NCBI GenBank assembly: GCA_005656395.1
Contig: SRSI01000072.1
Coordinates: 62,001-126,000 of the forward strand
From: Strongyloides papillosus
Taxonomy: Eukaryota > Nematoda > Chromadorea > Rhabditida > Strongyloididae
Reading direction: 5' to 3'
DNA: 64,000 nucleotides
The notes under the pieces: generated by a model
Databases searched by the model: none
What the model was told of the DNA's origin: nothing
The model's input: only the letters and a program-made list of their open reading frames with translations
Made by a program: the position numbers and the translations under genes
Shown: piece after piece, positions 11,960-24,080 of the stretch
Layout of the letters: the number at the start of each line of letters is the position of its first letter
Numbering within the stretch: position 1 is the first letter of the stretch

Positions 11960-12613
11960 ATGTCAATTTTATCGTGGGATATACCTCAAAATTTCAATAG
12001 ACAACAAGTGACGTTGTTTTGAGTGCTCATCTAAAGGCTGTTGCTAAGATTAATCCAAATGAATCTGATAAGAAGAATGCTATCATCAACAACTTGCTAA
12101 ATGAGATCTTGTACGAGTTGATATAAGAAATACCTAACATTCTGGAGTCGTCATCAGAAGAAATACTGAAATCTTTAAACAAGGAAGAGAACATTAGCCC
12201 AGCATGTATTTACGTGGACCTCATGATAGCTTCTAAGAAGCCTGGTGAAACTGGATCCTAGTACATCGCTCGTCTGGATGGATTTGAAAAGGTCTTTAAT
12301 GCAAGTGAACAAATTATTGTGGATAAAATAATTATGGAGGCTCCTGATAATATAATTAAGGAAATCGGAATATTAAATGAACTCCAAACTCTCTATATTT
12401 TGAAAAAAAATTAATGTTGGAACATGAGCATAACTCCAGAACGAACTATTTGTTAAAATATCGTCCTATCAATCTTCGTAATGGTAATCAGAACATACCG
12501 ACCTCAAACAACTCTAATTATGCACCTCTTCACAACAATTCTACTCAAGTACCTCGCCAGGATTTTCTACAGGCTTACAACTCAAAGAGGCTTCCACAGA
12601 ACAACCAACAATG
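11960..12613 (+). pseudogene. Gag-like region, broken
   Basis: An ATG at 11960 opens a frame that stops after 18 codons. The adjacent frame then reads a Gag-like helical segment with stops near 12123 and 12259, and a 66-codon frame at 12414-12614 continues to the protease. The position between primer site and protease and the helical character support Gag; no CCHC knuckle was seen. Sequence identity to a known Gag could not be judged. Confidence 0.5.
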
Positions 12614-13219
12614 AACTGCTTATTGGTAGATGTTCTTTATCAAGTTAATTCCTATAATGATTTATTGCATGTTAATGAAAACGTTCCAGAGTTGAATGAT
12701 ACTATAAAAATCATCATAGATACAGGTACACATCACAACTATTTGTCATATGAAATTTGGAACATCCATTTGTTCAATTCTCTGAGGCCCTCTTCAAAGC
12801 TTATCGTCGGTTTAAATGGTTCTCCGATTAAGGTAGATGGTTCAATGCATATTACCATACGTAACAAGCATGTTAAAGCTTTTATCCTCCGGGTATTCGA
12901 TAATTGTATTCTTAGGTACTTGTCACTGTTTGATTTAGGCGTTGATATATATTCATTCATTCAAACAAAAATAAATAAGGATGACGTTACATCAAACCTT
13001 CCTTTCCAGACAATTAAGGAATATCTCGATACACATGCTGAGTTGTATGAAGATTCTATTGTAGAAAAACAAGTAGTAGTCTCTCTACCTCTAATTAATG
13101 GTGCTGATATTTGTACTGTTGGAAGAACTGGAAGGGGATTAATACCAATGGAAATGTGGAGTGAAATTTACAATCTTTTTGACAACGAAGTAGCTTCTCA
13201 CAGAATGCAAAGAATTTAA
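12611..13219 (+). pseudogene. Retrotransposon aspartic protease region
   Basis: The 202-aa frame contains IIIDTGTHHNYLS at about residues 35-47, the D-T-G active-site loop of retropepsins, followed by a GLNGSPIKVDG-type flap region. It overlaps the previous frame by 4 bases (ATGA), as in many retroelement frames. The C-terminal third runs towards the RT linker and ends at TAA 13217-13219. It is part of a decayed polyprotein and unlikely to be expressed as a separate protein. Confidence 0.65.
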
Positions 13220-14335
13220 AATCCCGAGGTATCAAGTTCAATCACTTGTGTTAAGAAAGAAGATAGTATCTTTCGTGTCTGTTTAAATGCGGTAAATGTG
13301 AATAAGTTTATTGCTTAAATTCCAATTTCACTTCCCAATGTACATGAATTACTATCTTTTTTAACAATTGAATCACGTGTAACCCGATTAGACATTCAGA
13401 AGGCGTTCAATCAATTTCAACTGTGCTCTGAAAGTCAACAGTATGTTAATTTCAAGATAGAAGATCGTTACTATAGAAGTTTGGTACTCCAATTTGGCTT
13501 GAACTATGCGACATCTTTGTTCTCAATGGGTCTGGATGCTATATTGATTCAACCTCACTCTACATCAAGCCATTATTCTTTAATCCTTCATTAGTTCGTG
13601 TACTCAAGAATTATCTTGACACCCGTCTACTACCAAATATCGCAAGATTTGTTGATGATTTGTTAATTGCGGGACCTCACGACGAACAGGATGATTTAGT
13701 ACTGGCAGTGTTGGACCGTCTACGTTTTTATGGTCTCAAGCTTAATCTCTCAAAGTGTCAGTTCAGTGTTTCATTAACTGAATTCTTTGGTTACCAGATT
13801 ACAAAAGGTACCATATCTCCGAATCCCGCGACAATCAATCGACTGTGGAAGCTAGTGAAAACACCATCAATCAAGTCATTCAAAAGTCTTTTAGGCTCTC
13901 TCGAGGTTTGTCACGGCTTTTTTGTTGAATATTCTACCGTTGTTAGTATTTTTAGAAAAGTACCCGACAACTCTAAATAGTCGGATGAACTCAAACAGGC
14001 TCTTGTAACTTTAAATACGAAACTCATGTCCAGCATAACATTGATTCCTCTACAAGGAAAAAAATTTGCACGGGTAGATATTCTGGTTAATAAGGACACC
14101 ATAGTCGAAGCTATTTTGTTATCACATGACAAGAGGGAGTATAAACTGGCACGTCTTTTTCCTCGTCGGAAAAGGGAAGCTGAGAGAACATACTCGGAGG
14201 AAGAATTATTCTTAACTGCTTTAATGGAACTCAGTGATAAGTATGATTACATCTTGAAGACATTGGAAATAACAGTACGTTCTTCTCTCAACTCATCTTC
14301 CTTTAACATGTATTGGCTTTATTATCCTGCGAATG
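13220..14335 (+). pseudogene. Reverse transcriptase and degenerate first RNase H
   Basis: Short frames read a Ty3-type RT: RLDIQKAFNQFQL near 13388, then FVDDLLIAG near 13650 (YxDD-type catalytic box), then the thumb/connection segment GYQITKGTISPNP and KSLLGSL. A TAG at 13978 and earlier stops break the frame. The following RNase H-like stretch (about 14065-14260) keeps the TYSEEE-L-A segment. Where Ty3 elements have TDASD it reads LVNKD, so the first catalytic aspartate appears lost. Confidence 0.7.
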
Positions 14336-14529
14336 TTTATGCAAGAAATCGTCAGACGAAGTTAAAGTTTTTGTTATCACACTTTTGTCATTACAAATTT
14401 GATTCGCATTCTTTAAGAAAGTTAGAAGAATTTATTCCTAAAATCTTGGTTGTTGATGAACCCAAAATCAGTGAAGTGAAGACATCTTCTGTTTCAAATC
14501 TACTGAGAATTATAGATGATGATGAAGAT

Positions 14530-15650
14530 GAGATGATGTCATTTACACCACACATCTGCCATCAACAACTTATTGATGAAACGTCAAAATGTCGAATTGG
14601 TTGTATTCTTCAACAAGCTATAGCTAAACAAGATAAAACGTTATTGAATCCACTTTCCCTATGTAATGTGCGATCTCAATTTCACTTGCTACGGAATATT
14701 GATGGTGTTGTCTATTGGCATGATAAGATTTACATACCGACATCTTTACATTTAGATCTCTTTCAATTTCTTTATCGTTATCACTTGGGTATTCTTGCTA
14801 TGAAGAGAGAATTGAAGTCTTTTGGCTTTGTATGAAGTTCGACTGGAAACATTTTTACACAGATTGTCAAATCTGTCAATTGAACTCCAGAAGTATGAGT
14901 AAACAATTAGTTTCGTGGGTACCTTCTCTACATTCAAATGAAAGGGTAAATTGTGAATTTGATTCCCTGCCTAAAGGTGTTATATTTGTACTGGTTGATA
15001 CATACTCAAACTTTATTACGATAGTGAAAGCCAAGGATCTTACTACGCCAACTTTAATTGATATGATGGGAAAATACATTTTATAATATAGTCCTTCTCA
15101 AGTACTTGTTTCTGATCAAGGTACACAACTAATAAGTGCAGCATTCCGTGATTATGTTAAAAGTTATGCTATTCTACATTTATTCTCTCCAGTCAATCAT
15201 TCTATGAGTAATGGACCAGGAGAACATGCCATAGAAACTGCAAAGAACATCATACGAAAATTTCTCACCAACCAAACGTTTGAACAAGCCATTTATTTTG
15301 CTATGGAAGCACACAATTTCTCCTCAACAAGTATTAACCTGACAATTCAAGAGAAATTTTTATACAAAACCAATATGGACTTAATATCAAAATATGTAAA
15401 GATGAATGAAAATGTCAATGTCCCCATTTATGTAAAAGTCAGAGAAGAGTGGCAAGAAGGTGTACTTTTGGCAAAAGTAGGTACACGTCTTAGAATAGTA
15501 CAGATAAAAGATGGTCTACGACTCTTATCAGCTGATCAATTTAAGCCGAGGATATCACGTCAAAGCACGACTACGGAGGATGATAAGGATGATGAAGCAT
15601 TTTTATATCAAACAATCTCTTTAGAAGTTCCATCCCTCCATTGTTGAACA
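14530..15650 (+). pseudogene. Integrase of the Ty3/gypsy-like element
   Basis: Two frames separated by a stop at 14833-14835 read an HHCC zinc-binding domain (YRYHLGI, then CQIC) and a retroviral-type core. The core has the LVDTYSNF strand, VSDQGTQL with the second Asp, and GEHAIETAKNIIRK with the catalytic Glu. The expected first Asp lies in a segment reading NCEFD, so it may be shifted or replaced by Glu. A TAA at 15084 interrupts the core. A C-terminal domain follows to 15647. Confidence 0.7.
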
Positions 15651-15689
15651 AAATTATCTCAGTCATTCTCTACAAGTTGGTGATCAATG

Positions 15690-16246
15690 TTCTTATGAAT
15701 TCGACATTGCTAACCTTACGCTGCCAGTTCAAGGCTCAAACGTTAATGGAAGGCACCTGCTATATTGATGGATCTCGAAGACAGAGGACCGTCTATTCTG
15801 CAATTATAACACGTATAGATGACTAGATATACTGTGAAAGAAGATGGCCACACACAAACAACACCCACCAATCTGCAGAAGTGGCCGCTCTATTAATGGC
15901 TCTTAAAAACATCTCTTCAAGGCTTCTCTCTCAGAATTCGGTACATGCGTTCTACATCAGCATGGATTCCACTAGCACGTATTTCAATTATCTAGAAATG
16001 GTTAAAGAAATAGCTATCAGAGAGCAAAAATTATCAAAATATTGGCAAGAAATAATACAGTACAAGGATATCTTAAATAAAGTTAAAATTCTACAAACGA
16101 ATCGCTCTACAAATATGGGAAACATTTTGGTCGATTGTTTAGCTAGAGAGGAATCTTTGGCATTGTTAACTATGTTAGAGGAGTCAGATTCATCCAAGAT
16201 TTCAAGACAATCTATCCCTTTCGAAGAAGGCAGTGATAGGAAATAA
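15690..16246 (+). pseudogene. Second RNase H domain, downstream of integrase
   Basis: The segment reads YIDGSR (first Asp, near 15762), AEVAALLMAL (Glu, near 15880), FYISMDST (Asp, near 15960), and GNILVDCLARE (last Asp, near 16130). That is the D-E-D-D set of RNase H in the right order and spacing. One TAG at about 15825 splits the domain; the distal 121-codon frame begins at 15881. It lies after integrase and before the purine-rich GAAGAAGG (16223-16230) adjoining the right LTR. A downstream extra RNase H is known in some dual-RNase H Ty3/gypsy lineages; family placement here is inference. Confidence 0.6.
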
Positions 16247-16628
16247 TTTGAATATTATTATTCAAATTTATAATTTAATCATCAATATATAAATTCACAC
16301 AAACGTTTTTTTCATCATTTTACAAACCAAATTTGACAAAATGTGGATCACTTCATCAATTCACGGACCATCTTTCAAAACACGGACCGTCTTATTAAAT
16401 ATCAAAATGCAGACCATGTTAATGCCAAGTAAATAATTTTTTAAATTTTTTTTCACTTTAATGGTCCGAGAAATGACAAGGTGGTCCGAGAATTGATAAA
16501 TTGGCTAGAAAAAAATGACAAGTTGGTCCGGTAATTGATAAAATACTTCTGGTTTTGATAAAAAATATTGTTTTTGTTAATTGTATTTGAAGATAATTTA
16601 TAATAAAGGTTTTTAATAAAATCTATCA
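16234..16628 (+). repeat. Right LTR with internal insertion (395 bp)
   Basis: The first ~57 bp (TGATAGGAAATAATTTG onward) and last ~50 bp (TAATAAAGGTTTTTAATAAAATCTATCA) match the left LTR closely. About 287 bp lie between them with no counterpart on the left. The LTR is flanked on its inner side by purine-rich GAAGAAGG. Confidence 0.7.
16290..16577. mobile_element. Nested inverted-repeat element in the right LTR
   Basis: This is the segment absent from the left LTR. It carries repeated GGACC/GGTCC motifs arranged as inverted repeats: ATCAATTCACGGACCATC near 16357 against ATGGTCCGAGAA and GGTGGTCCGAGAATTGAT near 16461-16497, plus a third unit near 16527. The ends are AT-rich and imperfectly inverted. 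It could be a small foldback element or MITE; deletion from the left LTR is the alternative. Confidence 0.45.
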
Positions 16629-19608
16629 GTGACTTAAATCAATATGATAGTAAATTAATTTCTATATTAAGTATTATTTATTTATATTTTAATAGTTTTA
16701 GTTTTTCATATTTTTATTTTACTTACAAAAGTTATTAAAAAAGTCTTATTTTATCTTTTCTATGTATCTGTGAATAAAGTTACATATTGTAGATTGTTTA
16801 AAGTGTTTACCGCTGATCGGAGATAACGATACATGAATTATCAATGATGTATTGATATGTAAAATAAACAATTTTTATTTTTGGTACTTTTAAATAAAAT
16901 ATGTGATCAAATATTTAGGAAAAAATTTTCGGTAAAAAATTTAGGTAAACATTATTGACAACATAAGAAAAATTTTAACATTTTATAACAATAAGAATTA
17001 AAAATATGAATTCGAAAAAACGAATGTGTTTATGTATGGATTAAAGTAAAATACGAATTCAAAAGTCTTTTTTACCGTATGAATTTTTAAGGTACGTATT
17101 AATAAACTGTACGAATTCATATTAAAGGGACTTATAAATAAAAACTTTTTTATGTTATTAATTAAATATATTTCTGGTATATCATAATAATTATCAATTT
17201 TTTTAGGTATGCTACGGTTTAGAAGAAGTTTATAGTGTATGTTTCTTCAATTGTAATAATAATTAATGTTTTTTAGGCTTTTTAAGATTTCTAGAATTCA
17301 GAAAAAATATTAAGAAATTTATTAATTATATATTTAATCTGCTAAGTTTTTCCAATAAAAAATTGTTTAAAATTATATTATATTTTAATAAATAAATTTG
17401 TTTATGTATATGTTTTTTAAACGTGAACAAATATCAATATGCTAATATCATACTTTACGTATGCTAAATGTTAATGTTTTGCAACACAATTAATTCGTAT
17501 TTTAAAATCCGCTTTATTATAATACTTAAAATTTCTAATATCCTAGGAAATTCGTACAATAAGATACTATTCTAAAATTCGCATAATTTAAAGTATGAAT
17601 TAAACTTGTTTTCAATTTTAGGTGTATTTAGAAATTAAAGTTTAAAAGCTTATTATAAGCAAAATTATAAATGCTTTTATAAAAACATTTATTAACATAT
17701 CATAGTAAAAGAATATTGTACCAGTTATATGAAAAAATACTGAAAATATTTAAAAGTATATATGTCTACGTAAAACAAAAGATTCTTAATAATACAAAAA
17801 ATATTAACTCTTGAATCAAGAAAATGACATTAAAATAAAATTGTACTAGGTTGTTTAGAAATAAATGTCGTTTTTAAACCTTAAAATTTGAAATGTCAAA
17901 CCTTAGTTAGAAAATTATATTTTACATAAACTGAAAACCATTAAATTCGTCACATTGACGTCAATATTTTAAAATTTTATTAGCGTAATTTTTTAAAAAA
18001 AAATAATACTATTCGATTCTAAATTTTTAAAAAGTCATAATTAAAGTAATCAACTTTACTTAGCTTTTTCTCTTATAAATGAAGTACTATATTTACGAAT
18101 AAATAGTAATATGTTAAAGAAAAATTTAGTAAATAAAATATGTAGGATTTAGTAATGTTCCTTAATTCGTTTAGCTTTTACACGATTATTTGTAAAACAT
18201 CTAGTCAAGCACTACTAAAAGATTTAAGTTGTTTACTTCAAATGACAGGTATTGAGCATAGATTAAACAATTTCTACTTAATTTTATTTAATTATTATAA
18301 GACAATTCGAAATTTGTTATTTTTACAGAATTTATGAAACTGTGGTAGAAATTATATCTCCATTACAAAGCATTCTAATTAATCTCTATGGTGCGTTTTA
18401 AAGTTAATTATTATCTAAATTTATTGTAAAACGTTAAGGCGATTCCAATTAATTTTGTTTAAGTTTATAAAAGAAAATTTTACGATAATCGATTTTAACT
18501 TAGTCATTTTTAGAATAAAAATAACTTTTTATAAACGATAGTAAAAAACAAATTAGTCAAAATGACAGAGTTCAATTAGTTCTACAAAATGACATGAATC
18601 TTATACCTTTAATTAAACATATAAAGATATTGCAGTCATTTGAATATTGAAAAAAGCAAAAGTTATGTATATTTTTAAACAACTTACCATTTTGAAATGT
18701 ATTGTAGCAAATAGCTTAAGTTTTATAATGAGAATAATCTCATAGAAAAAAAAACCTATCTTAATAAATTTTCAATTATTACTTTAATTTTTATGTGCGA
18801 AATAATTGCAATTGAATTAGTCGCAAATTAAAAACATTTTAATTTTTTTAAGTAGAACAAATTTAGACATTTTGAACTGATATTGGTTTTTATTGTATGT
18901 GCATTTTAAAAATTACATTTTAATATTCTTATTAGTTCTTAGCAAATTTTTTATAGAAATTTTTAATTAAAAAGCGAAATTTAAAACAAGGAAAATTTTT
19001 AAAAATATTTAATATTTGAGATTTAAGAAAATAACAAAAATAATAATTGTTAAAAATTTTAGTTGAGCATAGATATTTTTATATTTTGGTATGTAGTTAT
19101 AACACAGTGATTTTAATAATTGGAATTATACAAAACATATTTTTCCATATTTTTTTATCTTAATATTCATGTATATTTTTAAAGAACTTCAACTTATGAT
19201 GAAATTTATAAATATATTTTTCTTACATCAATGTATATGTTACCAACCGCCTAATGAATCTCTCTTGACACGAAAATTTCTTACTGTTTACCCACTATCC
19301 TTTATTTTATTCGATTTCAAATATTTCTTCAATGCATGATAATTAAAAAATATTGTAATACCATTATAGGTTATTTTTTAAATATTTAAAACTTTAAATT
19401 ATTCTTTTGGTATTGAGAAATCTTAAATTGTAAGTCAATGACTTTTTCTTAGTAAACACCAGTGATCAAAAGAAATGTTTAAAAAAAAATGCTAAAGGAA
19501 TTGGCATAACAACATTTGCTGTAAAATTAAAATAATCGAAAGATATGATTAAAGATTTCCAACTGGATTTTTTTTGTATTTAAAAGACCTTTTTTAAAGA
19601 ACACGAAT
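16629..19608. other. AT-rich intergenic DNA
   Basis: No supported gene. TACGAATTC-like words recur between 16990 and 17130. A stretch near 18780-18890 resembles the right end of the repeat at 58895-59843, with a shared order of AATAATTGC, TCGCAAAT and ACAAATTTA motifs, so a decayed copy of that family may lie here. Confidence 0.4.
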
Positions 19609-20022
19609 ATGAATGAAGATCTATACAATATATTGAATACTGGTGAGAAAGAAATAACAATTTTATTGTGCCACCAAAGAAGTCCTTGTGATTATATCAG
19701 GTAAATTGATAAAATGTTTGATGTTGAGAATAAGTGTCACAGATATACATTTAGCTTGAGTCATTACGCAAAATTGCCAATTATTAGTAAAAGAATTTAT
19801 AATGCACCTGAAATTATTTCAAAATTAAAAGAGGGACACATGTATATCATGAAGCTTACGGAGAATATCTCTGAAGTCAAAAAAGAAAAAAGACATTGTT
19901 AGATGCAAATCGGTGTACTAAGATTCTTCAAAAGATTTCACCCTTCAGTTGTCAAGAAGGGGCCAAAGAAATTGTCTGTGAGAAACTATCAAGTTTATCA
20001 GCCGAAGGTTAATGAGAGCTAA
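19609..20022 (+). pseudogene. Unrecognised ORF with two in-frame stops
   Basis: A single frame from ATG 19609 to TAA 20020-20022 is open for 137 codons except for TAA (about 19702) and TAG (about 19900). The middle piece of 62 codons has varied residues with Cys and His (NKCHRYTFSLSHYAK). The last piece is basic. The base composition is richer in G and C than its flanks, which supports former coding. I do not recognise a family. Confidence 0.3.
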
Positions 20023-21650
20023 ATGATAGAACTAGTTCAAAGACTATAAATTTCTTAGATGTTAGTCCAAAATAGTAGATTATAAATAAATAACTCAGGA
20101 TATGTTTTTTCGTCTATTATAGACTTTTTTGATAAATAGATATCGATTAAAAATAATTAGGTTCTTTATATTGTAGATAGTTACGATATTCTAAATCAGG
20201 GTAAGATAAAAGGTACAATGATTAAAAAATTTCAAATTTAGTAATGCAAGATTAAGTGAGGTATATAAGTTAGTGAATCTTAGTACATTAAAAAAATTTG
20301 GAAACAAAGCTAAAGTAATTTGTCGGTTATACTATATCCTCTGTACTAATATAAAAGTACGATTAATACGTAATTTGACCTCGCCGAATAAACAATTATT
20401 TGATCTACTACATTTTTATTGTCATACGATCAAAACAGTGGTTAAAATGTTAACATCCAATTGCTTTATTGTAAAAAAAGATACAACTTTTGCGTATTAC
20501 CTTTTAATATTAAATAATTCATAAAATAATATTTTGCTGTATGAATAGGTAATGGTTACTTTAGCTTTTAACGATTAACAATGGGATTTTCATACTCACC
20601 ATAATCATTTTCATACGACATAAACGAATGTTGTAGCGCCGCCATAGAAAAAAGTATCATGGCTGTGGGATACAATGATCATTTTATATTAATTAATAAG
20701 ACTATATTCATTTTAGAAAAAAATATCAATCAAGTTTAGAATAGGTGAAACACTTTTGATTTTAGTTTTTAAATAATGACAAAAATTGCTTAGAAAAATG
20801 ATTTTCTGGATTATTGTATTAATACTAAAAGGAAAAAGATAAATTTCTTGTGATAAACCAATCAAATGATATATGTTGTGATATTAATAGTTGCTGTGTG
20901 GCGTTTATTCTCTATTACAAAAGTTTACAAAAATAACAACAAATTACTACAAATGTTATAAAAAAGACCAATTTTCGCATGCGACAAATTGTGTCATGAG
21001 AAACTAATGGCTTTGTTGTTTCCTAAATAAATAATCTAGAAAAAAAAAGTTGTCTAAAACGTTGACTATATTCTCACTACATCTCTATTTATCTCTAGAC
21101 AGCACTCAGTTAAGAAGTATAAAAAATGAGTTAATAAATCATCTTAGTAAATTAGATGAGGATATATCAAGATGTAGTGAATGATATATCTTTAGTGAGT
21201 AACGTAGACCGTCATTTTAAAGAATCATGTTCATTATAGATCAATTGTAATTATACTAATTCTATGTTAAGTGCTATTTCTGGGATTTAAATGGAAGCCA
21301 TAAGAAACAAAGATGTAAATCAACATATGTCACTTGGTACTGAAAAATTTATAATAGTTTTTAGAAACAGCTGTTAATCTAAAAGAAAATTAAATAAGAG
21401 ATTATTTAATGAATTATCTTATAAACACAGGTCCTTCTGATATATGGTACGATTATATCTGTGAAACATTGAACATTTGTGTAGCTGGCTTCTTTCTTCC
21501 AAATTTAAAGGTAAAATTATTTCAGTACAAGAAATTTACTTATTATGATATGCTTTGTATGAAATAGAAAGCCATATATGGAATACTAATTTGTTAATTA
21601 GAATAAGTTGCCTTAATGGATTAGTTGGATTATAGAAGTTATTCTAAAAA
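20023..21650. other. AT-rich intergenic DNA left of the young LTR element
   Basis: A weak 83-codon frame at 20273-20524 lacks an ATG and any recognisable motif. Nothing else is supported. The last five bases (AAAAA, 21646-21650) are one copy of the probable target-site duplication of the next element. Confidence 0.4.
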
Positions 21651-21787
21651 TGCTGCGTCAAACATGATGTTTGACACAAAAATATAACTATTATATATAT
21701 AACATGTCCTTATTGTATCTTTAGTTCTTATAATAAAATCATCTTAAGTAACTCATCATTATTTTATAAGGTGTTGTTAACACCACA
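21651..21787 (+). repeat. Left LTR (137 bp)
   Basis: TG...CA ends, with a palindromic 3' tip GGTGTTGTTAACACC and a near-palindromic 5' tip GTCAAACATGATGTTTGAC. Reads as identical to the right copy. Confidence 0.85.
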
Positions 21788-22222
21788 TGGCGATCCTGGC
21801 ATCCAAATTTTGAGAAATTACTCTGACAAATAGTTTTAGTTAGTCGTTTTTCCTCATTCCCCTCTTTATTAATTAGACACTTCATAAGTCTAAAATTTTC
21901 TTAATTTTTTATGTTATTTTGATTACATTTACGATTATAAATTTGTAATCATTATTTTATATCTTACCAATATATTTCACATATATTATCTATTGTTGTT
22001 TTGAATTATATATAATATCTTACGCATATTCATAACAATTGTATTTCAAAAATATTTCATTGTACTAGGTACAAATATCTCAAAAAAAGTATATAAACAT
22101 ATAGTATATACTCTATTACATTTATTTTATACTTAATTATTTTGTGCTCATCTATTATTTTGTATAACTTTCGCTAAGTTAAAACCGACATCGATTGACG
22201 TGTTCTTAAGCATTAGGAAATT

Positions 22223-24043
22223 ATGGCAAGTAATCAGATTAGGTTAGACGCGATACCTTTAGATGAGTTTAAAGGCAATTCAAGAGAATACTTGGATTAT
22301 CTAAAGAAATTCTTCATTATTAACGATATTAACGTTAAAGAAGACATTGAATGTGTTAAACGTTTTTTAAGAATCCAAAATAATTTCATCACCACCCTTT
22401 TTTTCGATATATACAAAGACATTGAGTCATGGGACAGAAAAGCTGTAGAAGAATTTTGTAGTTCCTTGATGTCAGATTTTCCCAATAGATCCACAAATGA
22501 GTTAACAGACCTAGTCATTGTAGATGAGTATTACGCAATTAATGACATTGAAAAGTTAGTAGTACCATCAGACAGCAAAAATGATAACCCTTTTAAAAAT
22601 AGTACCTTTCCTCCTGAGTTTAGAGAAGAAGATAAACCTGTTTCCCAGACAGCATCTTCAGAAAAGGTTAAGGATAAGTTTAAAAACCCTAATATCTCTG
22701 ATTTGACAGTTAAGATAGATAACATTAAGAGTCTATCAGAGACAGGTACTTCTAAAATAACCTGGAGTAATAGCAACTTCCAACCAAGTAAAACATTATT
22801 AGATAAACATTTTTCATATAGCCTTTCAATTCGTGAGAACAACTTAGATGAGTTAGATGAAAAATTTGTTGAAAGTATTAATCCTGATACCCAATTAGAT
22901 AAGCTTAATAAAAAAACTGATAAAATTATTTATCCCACTATGTATGGTGGAACAATTGATAGTAGAAGAAAGACTAAATCTTCTGATTATTGTCATAATA
23001 TTTCTTCACCTGTTGACAGAACTGTTGATAGTTGTCATTCGTGTTTAACGATGAGAAAATTTCCTCATAAATTGTATGCGTCATGGGTCACTGCTACACA
23101 CCCTAAGCGAATTAGTTCACTTTATTCATGTTATGTTAGTAACTCAACATTAATTATGCTTGTTGATTATCTTTTTAATTTTATGTATGGTCAGGTTTTA
23201 CCTGATCAATTTTCTCAAGCTATTATTAAATTTTTAAGTCCAACAATGGACGAGTATCCTCTATTTATCCTCATCTATGATGCGGAGTCTGCCCTTACTT
23301 CTAACACTTTGTCAGAGTTTTTTTCTTCATATAGAATCGGTTTCCACAGTAATTTACAACCTTCTAATACTCAGAAAATTACATCTATAAAGTATCGCCT
23401 AAAATCAAATGGTCGAAATGAGGGTCATATAAATTCACTTCACAAAATATTTCAAAAAGCTGATCTACTGAATATTTTGCTTTCCCAAAGATTGCAATGG
23501 GCTACTATTGCATTGAATACTTCTTTATCTAGAACCAAAAATTCGAATGGTGGAAATCAGTTTCTACTACCAGCCGAAAAATACTATTTGGATTGGTCAG
23601 TTATACTACTTAAACTGCCTACTTTTGAAGAATGCGCTCCGTCTTCACTACATACATCATACACATTATCTGACTCAATACTATTGAGCAACAATAAATC
23701 AACTGTTAAAGTTCCTGAATCTTCACTAACAACTCCTCCTTTCTTCCCCCCGGAATGTCAACATGCGTTAGATGAATCTCTTGATAAAAGCTATGTTGAA
23801 ATTTATCTTAATTCTCTCCAGCCGTCTATTAACGTACAGAAAGTGGTAATCAACGTTGATTGTGATTATGCATCGGATACCGCTAGTTATGACTGGTATG
23901 AAAGAGAGTTTGATAAGAAAGGGAAGTATCCTCACTCTAACTTATGGAAACAAATTGCGGACCTTATGCCTTCGTCATATTGGGCTTATCATTGCATAAC
24001 AGATGTTTTTCCTCTTCACATGATAATACGGAAGAGTTTTTGA
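22223..24043 (+). CDS. Gag-like/integrase-like fusion protein
   Basis: The 606-aa intact frame starts at an ATG preceded by a 435-bp leader. Residues 1-250 are acidic and helical, as in Gag N-terminal regions, with no zinc knuckle. From about 257 the protein resembles the C-terminal half of a Ty3-type integrase. It has a Cys271-x2-Cys274 remnant of the HHCC domain (its His pair is missing), then THPKRI...TLIMLVDYLFNF, IYDAES with Asp353, and KSNGRNEGHI with Glu400. The first catalytic Asp position, expected after HPxxRI, reads Leu300, so strand transfer is probably lost. The C-terminal 130 residues are unassigned. The frame stays open despite loss of pol, which suggests it is young or the protein is useful to the element. 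Confidence 0.65.
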   Translation: MASNQIRLDAIPLDEFKGNSREYLDYLKKFFIINDINVKEDIECVKRFLRIQNNFITTLFFDIYKDIESWDRKAVEEFCSSLMSDFPNRSTNELTDLVIVDEYYAINDIEKLVVPSDSKNDNPFKNSTFPPEFREEDKPVSQTASSEKVKDKFKNPNISDLTVKIDNIKSLSETGTSKITWSNSNFQPSKTLLDKHFSYSLSIRENNLDELDEKFVESINPDTQLDKLNKKTDKIIYPTMYGGTIDSRRKTKSSDYCHNISSPVDRTVDSCHSCLTMRKFPHKLYASWVTATHPKRISSLYSCYVSNSTLIMLVDYLFNFMYGQVLPDQFSQAIIKFLSPTMDEYPLFILIYDAESALTSNTLSEFFSSYRIGFHSNLQPSNTQKITSIKYRLKSNGRNEGHINSLHKIFQKADLLNILLSQRLQWATIALNTSLSRTKNSNGGNQFLLPAEKYYLDWSVILLKLPTFEECAPSSLHTSYTLSDSILLSNNKSTVKVPESSLTTPPFFPPECQHALDESLDKSYVEIYLNSLQPSINVQKVVINVDCDYASDTASYDWYEREFDKKGKYPHSNLWKQIADLMPSSYWAYHCITDVFPLHMIIRKSF

Positions 24044-24080
24044 GTCTTTTGAAATAACTACCTTATCACCCTCCGCCGGA

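Larger units (their letters stand above)
11759..16628 (+). mobile_element. Decayed Ty3/gypsy-like LTR retrotransposon
   Basis: Both LTRs begin TGATA and end TATCA, giving matched inverted termini. The order is Gag-like, aspartic protease, reverse transcriptase, degenerate RNase H, integrase, then a second RNase H. The order RT before integrase and the chromatography of RT/IN motifs with Ty3-type features place it in Ty3/gypsy. Several stops and frameshifts break it into pieces. No target-site duplication was seen (AAAAA left, GTGAC right), which suggests age or recombination. It starts only 18 bp after the proposed Helitron end. Confidence 0.8.

Noticed and set aside
11759..16628. BEL/Pao or Copia assignment for the first LTR element
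   Set aside because: RT precedes integrase, which excludes Copia, and the RT connection and integrase segments look Ty3-like rather than BEL/Pao.
20273..20524. 83-codon ORF
   Set aside because: No ATG, no recognisable segment, composition as in flanking DNA.
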